Positions 1 through 9,754 of a stretch of DNA of 64,000 nt are shown here, piece after piece. This DNA comes from Anaerolineales bacterium. GTDB taxonomy: Bacteria > Chloroflexota > Anaerolineae > Anaerolineales > UBA4823. The notes under the pieces were generated by a model, which searched no databases, had not been told where the DNA came from, and saw only the letters and a program-made list of their open reading frames with translations. Every line of letters begins with the position of its first letter. Within the stretch, counting starts at the first letter, position 1. The stretch covers positions 93,240 to 157,239 of the forward strand of contig JAGVAD010000016.1 of assembly GCA_020060465.1 (NCBI GenBank). Reading direction: 5' to 3'. Both the position numbers and the translations under genes were made by a program.

Positions 1-138
1 CGACTGTACCCAGCCCAATTCAAGGGCGTCTAAACCCAGTTCAACCAGACGAGAAATCGCGCCCACGCTGCCGCCCGGTTTTTTGGGGGTCGAGATGGGC
101 GAACCAACCGTGCCAAAGCGAAAAGCATGTGGGTCCAT
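1..138 (-). CDS. AP endonuclease / xylose isomerase-like TIM-barrel protein (endonuclease IV-like), N-terminal fragment cut by window edge
   Basis: Manual reverse-strand translation: MDPHAFRFGTVGSPISTPKKPGGSVGAISRLVELGLDALELGWVQS; resembles the N-terminus of deoxyribonuclease IV-like proteins. Confidence 0.6.
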   Translation of the reverse strand, partial: MDPHAFRFGTVGSPISTPKKPGGSVGAISRLVELGLDALELGWVQS

Positions 139-192
139 GGCGTTGTTCGTTCCTCCACTTGAATGATTGTGAACAGCCGCGCCGCCAGCGAA

Positions 193-588
193 TTACCAGA
201 GCAAATGAAGTCGCTGCCAAAGCGGCGGTCCCATAATTAAGAAGCCGACCACCGCCGCGCTGGCTGCTGCAATCAGCACTGCCGCCGCCCCCACGTCCTT
301 GCCCACTTTCGCCAGGAAATGACTCTCTGGGCTGGCAAGGTCCACCACCGCTTCCAGAGCAGTGTTGATAAACTCAGCCATCCAGACCATCGCCATTGCC
401 AGGATGATCACCGCCCAATCACGTGCCGGCAGGCGCAACCAAAAACCGATCGTTAGCGCCAAAATGCTTGCCAGGGCGTGAATCCAGGCATTGCGTTGCG
501 TACGAATGACGAACCACCAGCCGGCGAACGCGTATCGAAAAGCTTGAGAGCGGGTCTTGAAAAATTCGATCACAGCTTGATTGAACAT
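193..588 (-). CDS. dgkA: Diacylglycerol kinase / undecaprenol kinase family membrane protein
   Basis: Likely start at internal Met (MFNQAVIEFFKTRSQAFRYAFAGWW...); EFINTALEAVVDLASPESHFLAKVGKDVGAAAVL is the DgkA family signature; follows ybeY. Confidence 0.88.
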   Translation of the reverse strand: MFNQAVIEFFKTRSQAFRYAFAGWWFVIRTQRNAWIHALASILALTIGFWLRLPARDWAVIILAMAMVWMAEFINTALEAVVDLASPESHFLAKVGKDVGAAAVLIAAASAAVVGFLIMGPPLWQRLHLLW

Positions 589-1079
589 CCTATCTGTTCC
601 AAAATTTGCCCTTGCAGCGTCCACATAGCAACTTTTTCGGCTTCGTTGGCGTGGTCGTAGCCCAACAGGTGTAAGACGCCATGTACCACCAGCAGGCAAA
701 GCTCATCTTGCACCGAGTGACCTGCCGCCGCCGCCTGAGCCGCAGCCCGCTGAACCGACAGGATCACATCTCCCAGGTAGAGCGCCTGCGAATCTGGATC
801 GGTGTCTCCGCCCGGAAAAGCCAGCACGTCCGTGGGCGCGTCAATGCCCAAGAATTGCCGGTTGAGCTCTTGCAATTGAGCGTCATCAGACAGCACAATG
901 GTCAACTCGGCGTTTGGGTCGGCCCCGGCCGTTTGCAAAGTTTGCTCCGCGGCATGGGCAAGCGCCTCTATGGCGCGCGCCTGGCGTTCATCTTCAGCAA
1001 GCGTATCGCTCTCACGGTGGATGAAAATGCTGCCTTCTAAGGCATTGGCAATTTGTATATGGATCATCATCTCCCTCAA
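570..1079 (-). CDS. ybeY: Endoribonuclease YbeY (rRNA maturation factor)
   Basis: HGVLHLLGYDH zinc-binding motif; DVLAFPGGD. Confidence 0.92.
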   Translation of the reverse strand: MREMMIHIQIANALEGSIFIHRESDTLAEDERQARAIEALAHAAEQTLQTAGADPNAELTIVLSDDAQLQELNRQFLGIDAPTDVLAFPGGDTDPDSQALYLGDVILSVQRAAAQAAAAGHSVQDELCLLVVHGVLHLLGYDHANEAEKVAMWTLQGQILEQIGCSIKL

Positions 1080-1145
1080 GAATAAGATGAGATTTTCATA
1101 ATCATTTACTGGGCGTCAGCGAGTTGTCAACCCGCGCCAGGGCGG

Positions 1146-3278
1146 CTAGCGCCGCTCTTCAACTTCCACTTCGGGGCGGCTCGGCGTTGGCACGGTAATT
1201 GCCTCCGGGCTGGAAGCTTCCAGCCGAGGATAGTGTAGCCGCGGGTGGTAGACTCCCTTCAGTGTGGCGGCAAAGGATTCGGCGATCAGATTTAAATCGC
1301 GTAAGGTCAGCCGGGTGTCGTCCAATTCGCCGCTGTCCACCCGATCGGCGATCACGCTCTTAATCACGCGCAACAGATTTTCATTATCTGCAGGGCGCTC
1401 GGCGCGTACCCGAGCCTCGCTGCCATCCGCCAGCATTAAGATTGCCGTCTCGCGACTCTGTGGGCGCGGACCAGGATAGCGAAATTTAGATTGCTCCACC
1501 CGTTCTTCGTCCCCGCTGGCGGCGCGTAAGGCGTTGTAATATTGATAGCGCGTTAGCCCGGTGCCATGATGTTCGCTGATGAAATCCAATATCCGCTGCG
1601 GCAGGCGATATTTTCGCCCCAATTCGAGGCCATCTTTCACATGCTGAATAATGATCGCCGCGCTCTCCTCCGGGGAGAGGTCTTCGTGCGGATTGGCAAA
1701 TCCCTGCGGTTGATTTTCGATGTAGTAAACCGGATTCACGGTCTTGCCAATATCATGGTAAAGCGCGCCGACTCGCGTGAGCAGCGTATCTGCCCCGATG
1801 CGCTCAGCCGCTTGCTCGGCCAGGTTTGCCACCTGCAAACTGTGCTGGTATGTGCCTGGCGCTTCGCGCAGCAACAAACGCAAGAGCGGATGATCGGGGC
1901 GGGTCAAATCCATCAATTGCAAAGGGCTGATCATGCCCAAGAAATTCGCGAGCAAAGAATGCAACAAGATGGTGATGCTGGCGGACGCCAGGCTGCTGAA
2001 GAAAGCCGCCGCAGTCAGGGTGGCTAGGCCGATGGTATCCGTAGCGGGCAAGGGCAAGTGATAAACCAGCACGATCAGTGAACCGGAGGCGCCTGCCGCT
2101 AACCCGGCCCACAAAAAGCTCAGCAAACGACGCGCGCGTCCTAACGCCAGCACGCCAAACACGCTGCTGATGGCATAATATAGCATCAGTTCGATTGAAT
2201 TGGGCAATCCATAAGCAGCCAGAATAGAGAGCGGCAGCGATAAGATCACCGCCGGTTCAACCCCAAACAACGCTGCGATGGTTAAACCAAACGCAGTGAG
2301 CGGAAAAGCATAGGGAATCACCGTGTGCGTCGGAATTGCCAGGCGCGCCGCCAGCAGAAAGAACAGCATCATTAAAGTGATCACCATGATGCGCCGCACA
2401 TCATTCGCGGACAGGGAATGTTTGCGGCGCAGATAAAAAACGGTGTACCCTACCATCAGCAGGGTTAACACCATAGCGCTGGCCAGTTCTTGCCAGCTTT
2501 TCTGCGGCGTGATCAGGCCTAGTTTCTCCAATGCTTCGATGTCTTCGGCGTCGAGCACCTCCCCCTGAAGGATAACCGTCTGCCCGGAGATAAAGGTGCG
2601 CGTAACCGGCTCTACTGCTTCCCGCGCTTGTTGACGGGCAGCTTGAGTAAGCTCCTCGCTATATTGACTGTTGGGGGCTACGAACGCTGCTGCTAACTCG
2701 GCTACCACAGCGGCCTGATCCTCCGGCAGCGCCAGGCTGACCAGCGCCGGGACGCGGCTTTGCGCGTCTTGAACCGTCTCTGGACGAATGACCGTGCTCA
2801 TAATCCGTTCCAGGACAGCCAAAGCTTCCTGTTGAACCGCCTGCCAACGAGCATCGCTCATCGCCAGAATGGTTCGTATCGTTTCTGGGCGCAGCGTTAC
2901 CTCTTCCAGATTCGCCAGGTCGCGCTGTTTTTGCTCAGGGGTGGCGTAGGCATCGGCGCGCACGCTTTGAATATAGGCCAGAGCTGCCCGTAGTTGCTCA
3001 ATCTGGCGGCGCGCCACACGCGTATCTGGGGAAGTGTAAATCGGCGCGACAGCCTGTTCAGCCGCTTTGCGTCGCGCCTCTGTGCGAATCTCGCTGATAT
3101 AGGAAACTGCACTTGGGGCGCGGTAATCTCTCGCAGCAACCTGTCCCTCCGCCAAAGGTGGAGTGAAAGAATCCGCCAACAACGGCGTTAACACCGCTGT
3201 CAGCGCGAGCAGGCTGCTGACAATAAGCAAGAGCAGAAGGAAGACCCTGCGCCTTTTGGGCGCGCCAGCGGGGATCAT
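1146..3278 (-). CDS. pgpH: 7TM-HD family phosphohydrolase (PgpH-like)
   Basis: N-terminal extracytoplasmic domain, multiple TM helices, HD motif LYHDIGKTVNPVYYIENQ; next to ybeY-dgkA. Confidence 0.88.
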   Translation of the reverse strand: MIPAGAPKRRRVFLLLLLIVSSLLALTAVLTPLLADSFTPPLAEGQVAARDYRAPSAVSYISEIRTEARRKAAEQAVAPIYTSPDTRVARRQIEQLRAALAYIQSVRADAYATPEQKQRDLANLEEVTLRPETIRTILAMSDARWQAVQQEALAVLERIMSTVIRPETVQDAQSRVPALVSLALPEDQAAVVAELAAAFVAPNSQYSEELTQAARQQAREAVEPVTRTFISGQTVILQGEVLDAEDIEALEKLGLITPQKSWQELASAMVLTLLMVGYTVFYLRRKHSLSANDVRRIMVITLMMLFFLLAARLAIPTHTVIPYAFPLTAFGLTIAALFGVEPAVILSLPLSILAAYGLPNSIELMLYYAISSVFGVLALGRARRLLSFLWAGLAAGASGSLIVLVYHLPLPATDTIGLATLTAAAFFSSLASASITILLHSLLANFLGMISPLQLMDLTRPDHPLLRLLLREAPGTYQHSLQVANLAEQAAERIGADTLLTRVGALYHDIGKTVNPVYYIENQPQGFANPHEDLSPEESAAIIIQHVKDGLELGRKYRLPQRILDFISEHHGTGLTRYQYYNALRAASGDEERVEQSKFRYPGPRPQSRETAILMLADGSEARVRAERPADNENLLRVIKSVIADRVDSGELDDTRLTLRDLNLIAESFAATLKGVYHPRLHYPRLEASSPEAITVPTPSRPEVEVEERR

Positions 3279-3736
3279 TGAAGCAGCTTGCGCACCGTCT
3301 GACTGGCCTGATCGCCGGTCGCTTTCCCCTGCAAGCGTGGCATGAGCGCCTTCATGACCTGCCCCATTTCTCGAATGCTGGTCGCTCCGACTTCGGCAAT
3401 GACTTGCCGCACCAAAGCCTCCAACTCGGCCTGAGAAAATGGCTGGGGCAGGTAAGCCGACAGAAATTCGATCTCTGCGCGTGCAGATTCTTCTAAATCT
3501 GCACGCCCGGCGCGTTGGGCGTCCTCGATGGTTTCCTGGCGCGATTTGATTTCTTTTTGCAAAATGCCCATCACTCCGGCATCATCCAGAGGAGCGCCCT
3601 TTTCCACTTCAGCCAGGCGAATGGCAGAAAGAACCATCCGCAATGTGCGCTTGGGTACTTCATCTCCTGCGCGAATGGCGTCCTTCAACGCAGTTTCGAG
3701 CTGATTTTTCATACTCATAGCTCTCATTATACCCAA
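3275..3736 (-). CDS. GatB/YqeY domain protein
   Basis: LKDAIRAGDEVPKRTLRMVLSAI...LPQPFSQAELEALVRQVIAEVGA...MGQVMKALMPRLQGKATG, typical YqeY. Confidence 0.9.
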   Translation of the reverse strand: MGIMRAMSMKNQLETALKDAIRAGDEVPKRTLRMVLSAIRLAEVEKGAPLDDAGVMGILQKEIKSRQETIEDAQRAGRADLEESARAEIEFLSAYLPQPFSQAELEALVRQVIAEVGATSIREMGQVMKALMPRLQGKATGDQASQTVRKLLQ

Positions 3737-3814
3737 TGTCTATTCAACTGGGTGCATCGCCTCTTCAATTGGGCGGATCATTATCTGGTTTTTTGGGTGG
3801 CTGATCATTCGCTG

Positions 3815-5089
3815 TTAGGGCGAATATTGATACGTCCCACCAGCTTCGCTTTCTTCGATCACCTGCCTGGCTAACTCTTGCAAAACCTGGCTCTCTGATT
3901 GTTCCAGGTGGTTGGCGCGCCAGTATTGTTCCAACAGCTCTAGCGGCGTCAGGCTGCCAATAGTTTGGTCGCCTGGTAAACGGATGCGCGCCTGCGTCTG
4001 CGGTCGGCGGATGAGCTGAAATTCAAAACAATCCGCCGTGTATTCGCGCAGCGCGGCTTCATCAATCAATGGCTCCCAATCGCGTGGATATTCGACTACC
4101 AGGCGCGCGATCGCTCCGCTTAGATCCGATGAGGCGGGCAGCGCGCCGCGCAAATAATCGGTGACGCCCTCCTGGCTTTCCAGCCGCGCATAACAGTCAA
4201 TGAAAGGCCGGATGCCCTCCAACTTGCGCCATTCCACCCGCGTTTCACCGCGATTTACCTCGGCGATGATAAAGTATTTCTCATCCTGCGCCTCGCCAAA
4301 ATCCACCCGCTCAATGGAACCCGGATAAATCACCGGCGGGTGGCCCCCATCATTCAAATTCTGCGGCTTGTGAATGTGCCCTAACGCCACGTAATCCAGG
4401 CGCGGGTCTTTGACCAGCGAGCCGGGCAGAACCAGATCGCTGCCTAACATCACCGTCCTCTCGCCGCCATACTGCGCTCCCTGCACAGAACAGTGCGCGG
4501 TCAGGATAACCGGCAACGAGGGGTCAACCCGCTCTTCTAACCAGCCGCTCACCAATTCAATCAGACGGTCGCCAAGGCGCTCATAAACCGCCGAGGGGTC
4601 GTTGACGTTAAGCCCCAACTGGGCGATCAAACCAGAGCGCGAAATCCACGGCAAAGCCATCACCTGTAGCGGTAAACCGCCCAACTCCTGTGGAGACAGG
4701 AACTCTGGCTTGTCGAGGACGCGCACAAAAGGCACTTCCAGAGTATCGAAACTCTCCAACGCATGAGCGCGGCCCAAAGCCGGCGCAAGATCGTGGTTGC
4801 CCACCAGCAACAAGGTGGGGATGCCAGCGCGCGAAAGCCGCATCACGCGCCTGCCCCATTCCCGTTGGAAAGTGGGCGCCGGGGAACGATCTTTGTAAGC
4901 GTCGCCGGCAAACAACACCAAATCAACCCGCTCTGCAATAGCGGTATCCACGATCGTATCCAGCGATTTCAGAAAATCCATCACCCGCACCGGCAGACCA
5001 GTGTGAGGATCATGTCGGCCGTAATTGGCCATATCAATATGCGCATCGGCAAAGTGAAGTATCCTGGGCATGGCGTCAATTATACCCAC
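3815..5089 (-). CDS. Metallophosphoesterase, SbcD/Mre11-like DNA repair exonuclease
   Basis: LHFADAHID, LFAGDAYKD, LVGNHD, TAHCSVQG, ALGHIHKPQ motifs. Confidence 0.85.
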   Translation of the reverse strand: MGIIDAMPRILHFADAHIDMANYGRHDPHTGLPVRVMDFLKSLDTIVDTAIAERVDLVLFAGDAYKDRSPAPTFQREWGRRVMRLSRAGIPTLLLVGNHDLAPALGRAHALESFDTLEVPFVRVLDKPEFLSPQELGGLPLQVMALPWISRSGLIAQLGLNVNDPSAVYERLGDRLIELVSGWLEERVDPSLPVILTAHCSVQGAQYGGERTVMLGSDLVLPGSLVKDPRLDYVALGHIHKPQNLNDGGHPPVIYPGSIERVDFGEAQDEKYFIIAEVNRGETRVEWRKLEGIRPFIDCYARLESQEGVTDYLRGALPASSDLSGAIARLVVEYPRDWEPLIDEAALREYTADCFEFQLIRRPQTQARIRLPGDQTIGSLTPLELLEQYWRANHLEQSESQVLQELARQVIEESEAGGTYQYSP

Positions 5090-5107
5090 ACAAGCACATG
5101 GTCAACG

Positions 5108-6202
5108 TTATTGAATTTGCTCGGTCACGCGTTCCGCAATCAGCCTTTCCACGCGCAACTCCAACTGGCACACTTTAGGACCAGGTTGACGGTCGCCCAG
5201 AAGCACGCGCTGGTTCGGCTTTAGCTCGACCAAACCGCTGAGCGGTTGTGGGTTGCCCAGCAAATAAGAGCCGTTGGTGCTATCCAAATCTTCAAAATAA
5301 AAACGACGATGGGCGTAGATTAAGCGCGCATGGCGGTTGCTGACCAGGCTGTAAGTCTGCGGGATGACGATGTGGCACACGCTGGCATTCCGTCCCAACC
5401 ACACCTCTTCTCGATCAATTCGGAAAGGCGGCAATGTCAGCGAACGGGCTTCATCTATCAACACCAGGTAACCATACGGCTCACGCGCCTGGCGCACGTA
5501 TTGGGACATTTCATCCCATTCGGCTGCGTGGAAAAATGCGCTGCAGAGGTGCTCTATTTCTTGGGGCAACAATTGATAACTGCGGAACCAGTCCGCCTCG
5601 CTGAGCACTTCATACCGCATATCCATTGCCCAATCGGGTATCTCCGCAGCCGTTGTAACCGTGAATTTCTCCCAAAAGCGCGTCGCCTTTCCAGGCTGAT
5701 AGCGATATTGGATCGCCTCGCGGCATTTCTCCAGACGGGCGAAAGGGTTGGTGAAACAGATAGTGGTATGGAGTTTAATCGCCGAGATTTGAGCCGGGTC
5801 GCCGGGCAGCCAGCGCGAAGGGGAGGCTGTCAATTCTTTGCGGATCGCCTCGGCGTAACTTTGCACCTGTTGATGCGGATTGAGGAAGCCGCGCCCAGCC
5901 TCGATGGGCGCGCCGCCGGCTCGCCAGTGGCCGAATGGGTCGCCGCAATCAATCTCCCCAAAGTGATGTTTGAGTTCGACGACGCCGATCCCTTTCTCTG
6001 AGATGATGACCAGGTCCGGGTTAAGCTCCAGATAACTGCCGGTATAGCAAGGATTAGCCACGACCGCGTAAAACTCTCTTTGTCCCTCCAATCGGTCGTG
6101 CATATATTGACAGATGCGCCGAGCTCCGTTTTCTTCGTGGGTGAAGGTGAAGGGGTGTGGTTGCCCCTGCAAATCGCATCCGAGATAGAACTTCACTGCC
6201 AT
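5108..6202 (-). CDS. NERD-domain plus FHA-domain protein
   Basis: N-terminal nuclease-like region (PDLVIISEKGIGVVELKHHFGEI); C-terminal FHA (VWLGRNASVCHIVI...VSNRHARLIY...FEDLDSTNGSYL). Confidence 0.75.
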   Translation of the reverse strand: MAVKFYLGCDLQGQPHPFTFTHEENGARRICQYMHDRLEGQREFYAVVANPCYTGSYLELNPDLVIISEKGIGVVELKHHFGEIDCGDPFGHWRAGGAPIEAGRGFLNPHQQVQSYAEAIRKELTASPSRWLPGDPAQISAIKLHTTICFTNPFARLEKCREAIQYRYQPGKATRFWEKFTVTTAAEIPDWAMDMRYEVLSEADWFRSYQLLPQEIEHLCSAFFHAAEWDEMSQYVRQAREPYGYLVLIDEARSLTLPPFRIDREEVWLGRNASVCHIVIPQTYSLVSNRHARLIYAHRRFYFEDLDSTNGSYLLGNPQPLSGLVELKPNQRVLLGDRQPGPKVCQLELRVERLIAERVTEQIQ

Positions 6203-6329
6203 GGCGCGCCCGTCTCCCTATTTGAGATTATGGACGAAAGGCGAGATTTTGTCAAACGAATTCGGCGAATTGGGTGTACAAAAAATTGTGGGCGGCTGAT
6301 GTATAATTTTCGATCAGGAGTTATCTGCG

Positions 6330-6644
6330 ATGAGCTTCTTCAAAAAGTTAACCGATCTATTTTCTGGCTCAGGCGGAGTGGATCGCGACGCCTGTTGGAT
6401 TACAGCCCGCTGCAACCGCTGCGGCGAAGTGGTTCGGACGCGGGTGAGCCTGAGCAATGACCTGAGCGTTGAATATGATGGCGACGAGGTGAGTTATTTC
6501 TGTCGCAAGGTGATGATGGGCGAGGGGCGCTGCTTCCAACGTATTGAGGTTGAGCTGACTTTTGACGCCAACCGCCGTCTGGTGAACCGCGAGATCAGCG
6601 GTGGACAATTCGTGGATGAGCAGGGCAAGGTATTCGCCGATTAA
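6330..6644 (+). CDS. Hypothetical small cysteine-containing protein (possible zinc ribbon)
   Basis: ORF with cysteine pattern CWITARCNRCGE...FCRKVMMGEGRCF; followed by a hairpin terminator. Confidence 0.65.
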   Translation: MSFFKKLTDLFSGSGGVDRDACWITARCNRCGEVVRTRVSLSNDLSVEYDGDEVSYFCRKVMMGEGRCFQRIEVELTFDANRRLVNREISGGQFVDEQGKVFAD

Positions 6645-6680
6645 GCCGGGTATATAGAAGATGTCGCATAAGAAAGAACG

Positions 6681-6715
6681 CCGCGGCTGGAATTGCCAGC
6701 CGCGGTCTGTTTCTA
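6681..6715 (+). terminator. Rho-independent-type hairpin between convergent genes
   Basis: CCGCGGCTGG-AATTG-CCAGCCGCGG perfect 10-bp stem followed by a T-rich tail. Confidence 0.8.
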
Positions 6716-6742
6716 TTATTATAGGAGGTGAAATATACTCCG

Positions 6743-7447
6743 TTACTCGATCTTGCCGGTGGCGATGGCGCGTTTTACCTCGCCAATGGCTTTGGTGACC
6801 TGGATCTCACGCGGGCAGGCTTCTGTGCAATTGAAGATGGTGTGGCAGCGATACACGCCAAACTGATCGTTGAGAATGCGCAGCCGCTCGGCGCCGGCGC
6901 GGTCGCGGCTATCGAAGATGAAACGATGCGCTGCCACAATCGCCGCGGGTCCGACATACTGTTCGTTTGCCCAATAGGAGGGGCAGGAGGTGGTGCAGCA
7001 GGCGCACAGGATGCACTTGGTGGTATCGTCGAACCGCTCGCGCTCTTCAATGCTCTGCAAGCGCTCTTTTTTGGGCGGCGGCTCGTCGTTGATCAGATAG
7101 GGCAGCACAGAACGGTAATTGGCAAAGAACGGCTCCATATCCACGATCAGGTCTTTGATTACCGGCAGCCCCAGAATCGGCTCCACCAGGATTTTATCCG
7201 TCCCCAATTCTTTGACTAACATCTTGCAAGCCAGTCGGTTGCGTCCATTGATGCGCATGGCATCGGAGCCGCAGATGCCATGCGCGCAAGATCGTCGAAA
7301 AGACAAAGTGCCGTCAAAATTACCTTTAACATATTCCAGCAGGTCCAGCACACGATCGGTTGGATCAGCCTCTACTTCATATTTGTCGTAGTGCGGCTTT
7401 TTATCTACTTCGGGATTGTAGCGGAATATTTTCAGTTTGACCTGCAT
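6743..7447 (-). CDS. sdhB: Succinate dehydrogenase / fumarate reductase iron-sulfur subunit
   Basis: RRSCAHGICGSDAMRINGRNRLAC [2Fe-2S] and CILCACCTTSCPSYW cluster motifs; start at MQVKLKIFRYNP. Confidence 0.93.
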   Translation of the reverse strand: MQVKLKIFRYNPEVDKKPHYDKYEVEADPTDRVLDLLEYVKGNFDGTLSFRRSCAHGICGSDAMRINGRNRLACKMLVKELGTDKILVEPILGLPVIKDLIVDMEPFFANYRSVLPYLINDEPPPKKERLQSIEERERFDDTTKCILCACCTTSCPSYWANEQYVGPAAIVAAHRFIFDSRDRAGAERLRILNDQFGVYRCHTIFNCTEACPREIQVTKAIGEVKRAIATGKIE

Positions 7448-7463
7448 GACAGCCTCCGATCTA

Positions 7464-9257
7464 TCAATAAACCCGTTCTTTCGGTTGATATTTGGTGATG
7501 ACCACCGGTTTGTAGCCCAGGCGTACCTGACCATGGTCCCACCAGGCCAGAGTGTGTTTCAGCCAGTTGGCATCGTCGCGCTTGGGATAATCCTCGCGGG
7601 CGTGGCCGCCGCGGCTTTCTGTGCGCGCCAGCGCCGAGATGGTGGTGACCTCTGCAAGTTCTAACAGGTTGCCCAGTTCCCAAATATTGATCACTTCGGT
7701 GTTGAAAATCTTGCCTGGGTCTGGTCGGCGCACGCGTTTGAGCCGTTCCCGCAGCTCGCGCACTTTCTCCAGCGCCAGGTTCATACCCTGTTCGGTGCGG
7801 AACACGCCCACTTCATCGAACATAACCGATTTCATCTCATTGCCGATCACATACGCTTTTTCGTCGCCATCGCTGTTGCGGATGGCTTCAAATTGTTGGC
7901 GCGCAAACTCGGTTGGATCGGCAGGCAATTTCTGGAAATCTGCCCCCTGGGAATACTCGGCAGCGCGCAGCCCGGCGTGTTTGCCAAACACGATGAGATC
8001 CAGCAGCGAATTGGTGCCCAGGCGGTTCGCGCCGTGGACAGAGACGCAGGCGCATTCGCCGGCGGCGTAAAGACCGGGCATCACAGTGTTCTTTTCGTCA
8101 ATCACTACCTCGCCGTATTTGTTAGTGGGGATGCCGCCCATGGCGTAGTGCGCCGTAGGCTGCACCGGCATCATCTGCGTGACGGGGTCCACGCCCAAGT
8201 AAGTACGGGCGAAATCAACGATATCGGGCAACTTGGCGAGCAGCTCTTCGCCGGTGACCACATACGGTGACCCATCCGGGCGCTTGCGCCCGTCCAGCGC
8301 GGCGTACTTGTTGACCGTCTCTGGGCGCATATCCAAATAGAGATACCGCTTGCCGCCGATGCCGCGCCCTTCGCGCATTTCCAAATACATCGCCCGTGAG
8401 ACAACATCGCGAGAAGCCAAATCTTTCACGGTGGGGGCGTATTTCTCCATGAATCGCTCGCCCTTGTCGTTAATCAAAACGCCGCCCTCGCCGCGCACGC
8501 CTTCGGTGATCAGGATGCCCAGGCGATAAATGCCGGTGGGATGGAATTGAAAGAACTCCATATCCTCCAGCGGAACGCCGCGGCGCATGACGATCGCCGG
8601 GCCATCGCCGGTGAAAGAGTAGGCGTTAGAAGTGATCTCCCAAATGCGCCCGTGCCCGCCGGTGGCGAAGATAACCGCTTTGGCGTGGAAGACATGCATC
8701 TCGCCGCTGGCCAGCTCAATGGCAATCACGCCTGCTGCTGCGCCGTTTTCGATCAATACGTCCACCACCTGATATTCATCAAAGAAGTTGACATTGTTCT
8801 TGAGGCACTGCTGATACAGCGTTTGCAGGATCATGTGGCCAGTGCGGTCGGCGGCGTAACAGGCGCGCGATACTGGCTTGCCGGTGACGTTATTGGTATG
8901 GCCGCCAAATGGGCGCTGCGCGATGCGTCCATCTGCAGTGCGCGAGAAGGGCAATCCATAATGTTCCAGCTCATACACCGCTTGCACCGCCTCATAGCAC
9001 ATGAACTCGATAGCATCCTGGTCGCCCAAATAGTCGCTGCCCTTCACGGTATCAAAGGTATGCCATTCAGGATGATCTTCTTCGATGTTGCCCAAAGCTG
9101 CGCCGACGCCGCCTTGTGCGGTGCCAGTGTGCGAGCGGGTCGGGTATAACTTGGAGAGCACGGCGGTGCTGGCGGTCTTTGAGGCGTATAGCGCCGCCAT
9201 CAAACCGGCGCCGCCGGCGCCGACGACAACCACATCAAATTGGTGATAGTTATTCAT
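7464..9257 (-). CDS. sdhA: Succinate dehydrogenase flavoprotein subunit
   Basis: VVVVGAGGAGLMAALYA FAD motif; RSHTGTAQGG; start at MNNYHQFDVV. Confidence 0.95.
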   Translation of the reverse strand: MNNYHQFDVVVVGAGGAGLMAALYASKTASTAVLSKLYPTRSHTGTAQGGVGAALGNIEEDHPEWHTFDTVKGSDYLGDQDAIEFMCYEAVQAVYELEHYGLPFSRTADGRIAQRPFGGHTNNVTGKPVSRACYAADRTGHMILQTLYQQCLKNNVNFFDEYQVVDVLIENGAAAGVIAIELASGEMHVFHAKAVIFATGGHGRIWEITSNAYSFTGDGPAIVMRRGVPLEDMEFFQFHPTGIYRLGILITEGVRGEGGVLINDKGERFMEKYAPTVKDLASRDVVSRAMYLEMREGRGIGGKRYLYLDMRPETVNKYAALDGRKRPDGSPYVVTGEELLAKLPDIVDFARTYLGVDPVTQMMPVQPTAHYAMGGIPTNKYGEVVIDEKNTVMPGLYAAGECACVSVHGANRLGTNSLLDLIVFGKHAGLRAAEYSQGADFQKLPADPTEFARQQFEAIRNSDGDEKAYVIGNEMKSVMFDEVGVFRTEQGMNLALEKVRELRERLKRVRRPDPGKIFNTEVINIWELGNLLELAEVTTISALARTESRGGHAREDYPKRDDANWLKHTLAWWDHGQVRLGYKPVVITKYQPKERVY

Positions 9258-9273
9258 GATGATTCTTCTCCTG

Positions 9274-9714
9274 TCAGGATGCCTGGATGACGTAAATACC
9301 AAAGAGCATGACGAAGATCCACAACAGGAAGATCAACCCGCGCAACAGCGTGCGCAACCAGGAACGATCAATGTAATCCTCGATCACCACCCGCAGGCCG
9401 TTCATCCCATGCGTGGTTCCCAGGAACAAGATAGTGATTTGCATGATCTGCCACCAGGCGTTTGCCCAACCAACGGCCACATCTGGGATGTTGGTGTTGA
9501 CCACATGGTTAGGGTTGGGGAAAAACGTCCAGCGCGCCAGCGCGCCGATGTCCACAAAACTGTTGTTCGTCAAATACATTCGCGCCCCCAGCCAGAAGGC
9601 GCCGGCAAAACCGATAAATGATAACAAGAACATCGCCAGCCCGGAGAGGCGGGTGAAAATCCACATCATATATTCAAAGCTAAATCCAATTTGGGGAGCT
9701 GGTCGGGAGCTCAT
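9274..9714 (-). CDS. sdhD: Succinate dehydrogenase membrane anchor subunit
   Basis: Small TM protein with FTRLSGLAMFLLSF and GTTHGMNGLRVVIEDYI, adjacent to sdhA. Confidence 0.82.
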   Translation of the reverse strand: MSSRPAPQIGFSFEYMMWIFTRLSGLAMFLLSFIGFAGAFWLGARMYLTNNSFVDIGALARWTFFPNPNHVVNTNIPDVAVGWANAWWQIMQITILFLGTTHGMNGLRVVIEDYIDRSWLRTLLRGLIFLLWIFVMLFGIYVIQAS

Positions 9715-9754
9715 TTTTTAACTCCTTTTCCTTTGTCGAAGGTGGCTCGGCGGT

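Noticed and set aside
3815-6202. Calling SbcD plus NERD-FHA a defined anti-phage defence system
   Set aside because: No effector, sensor partner, or mobile-island context is visible; housekeeping genes flank it, so it is reported only as an unusual pairing.
6728-7219. Plus-strand 163-aa ORF preceded by AGGAGGTG
   Set aside because: It is entirely antisense to sdhB, its GTG start lies inside the purine-rich sequence itself, and the product has no recognisable domain.
8541-9149. 202-aa plus-strand ORF antisense to sdhA
   Set aside because: Shadow ORF in GC-rich sequence; sdhA on the opposite strand is unambiguous.
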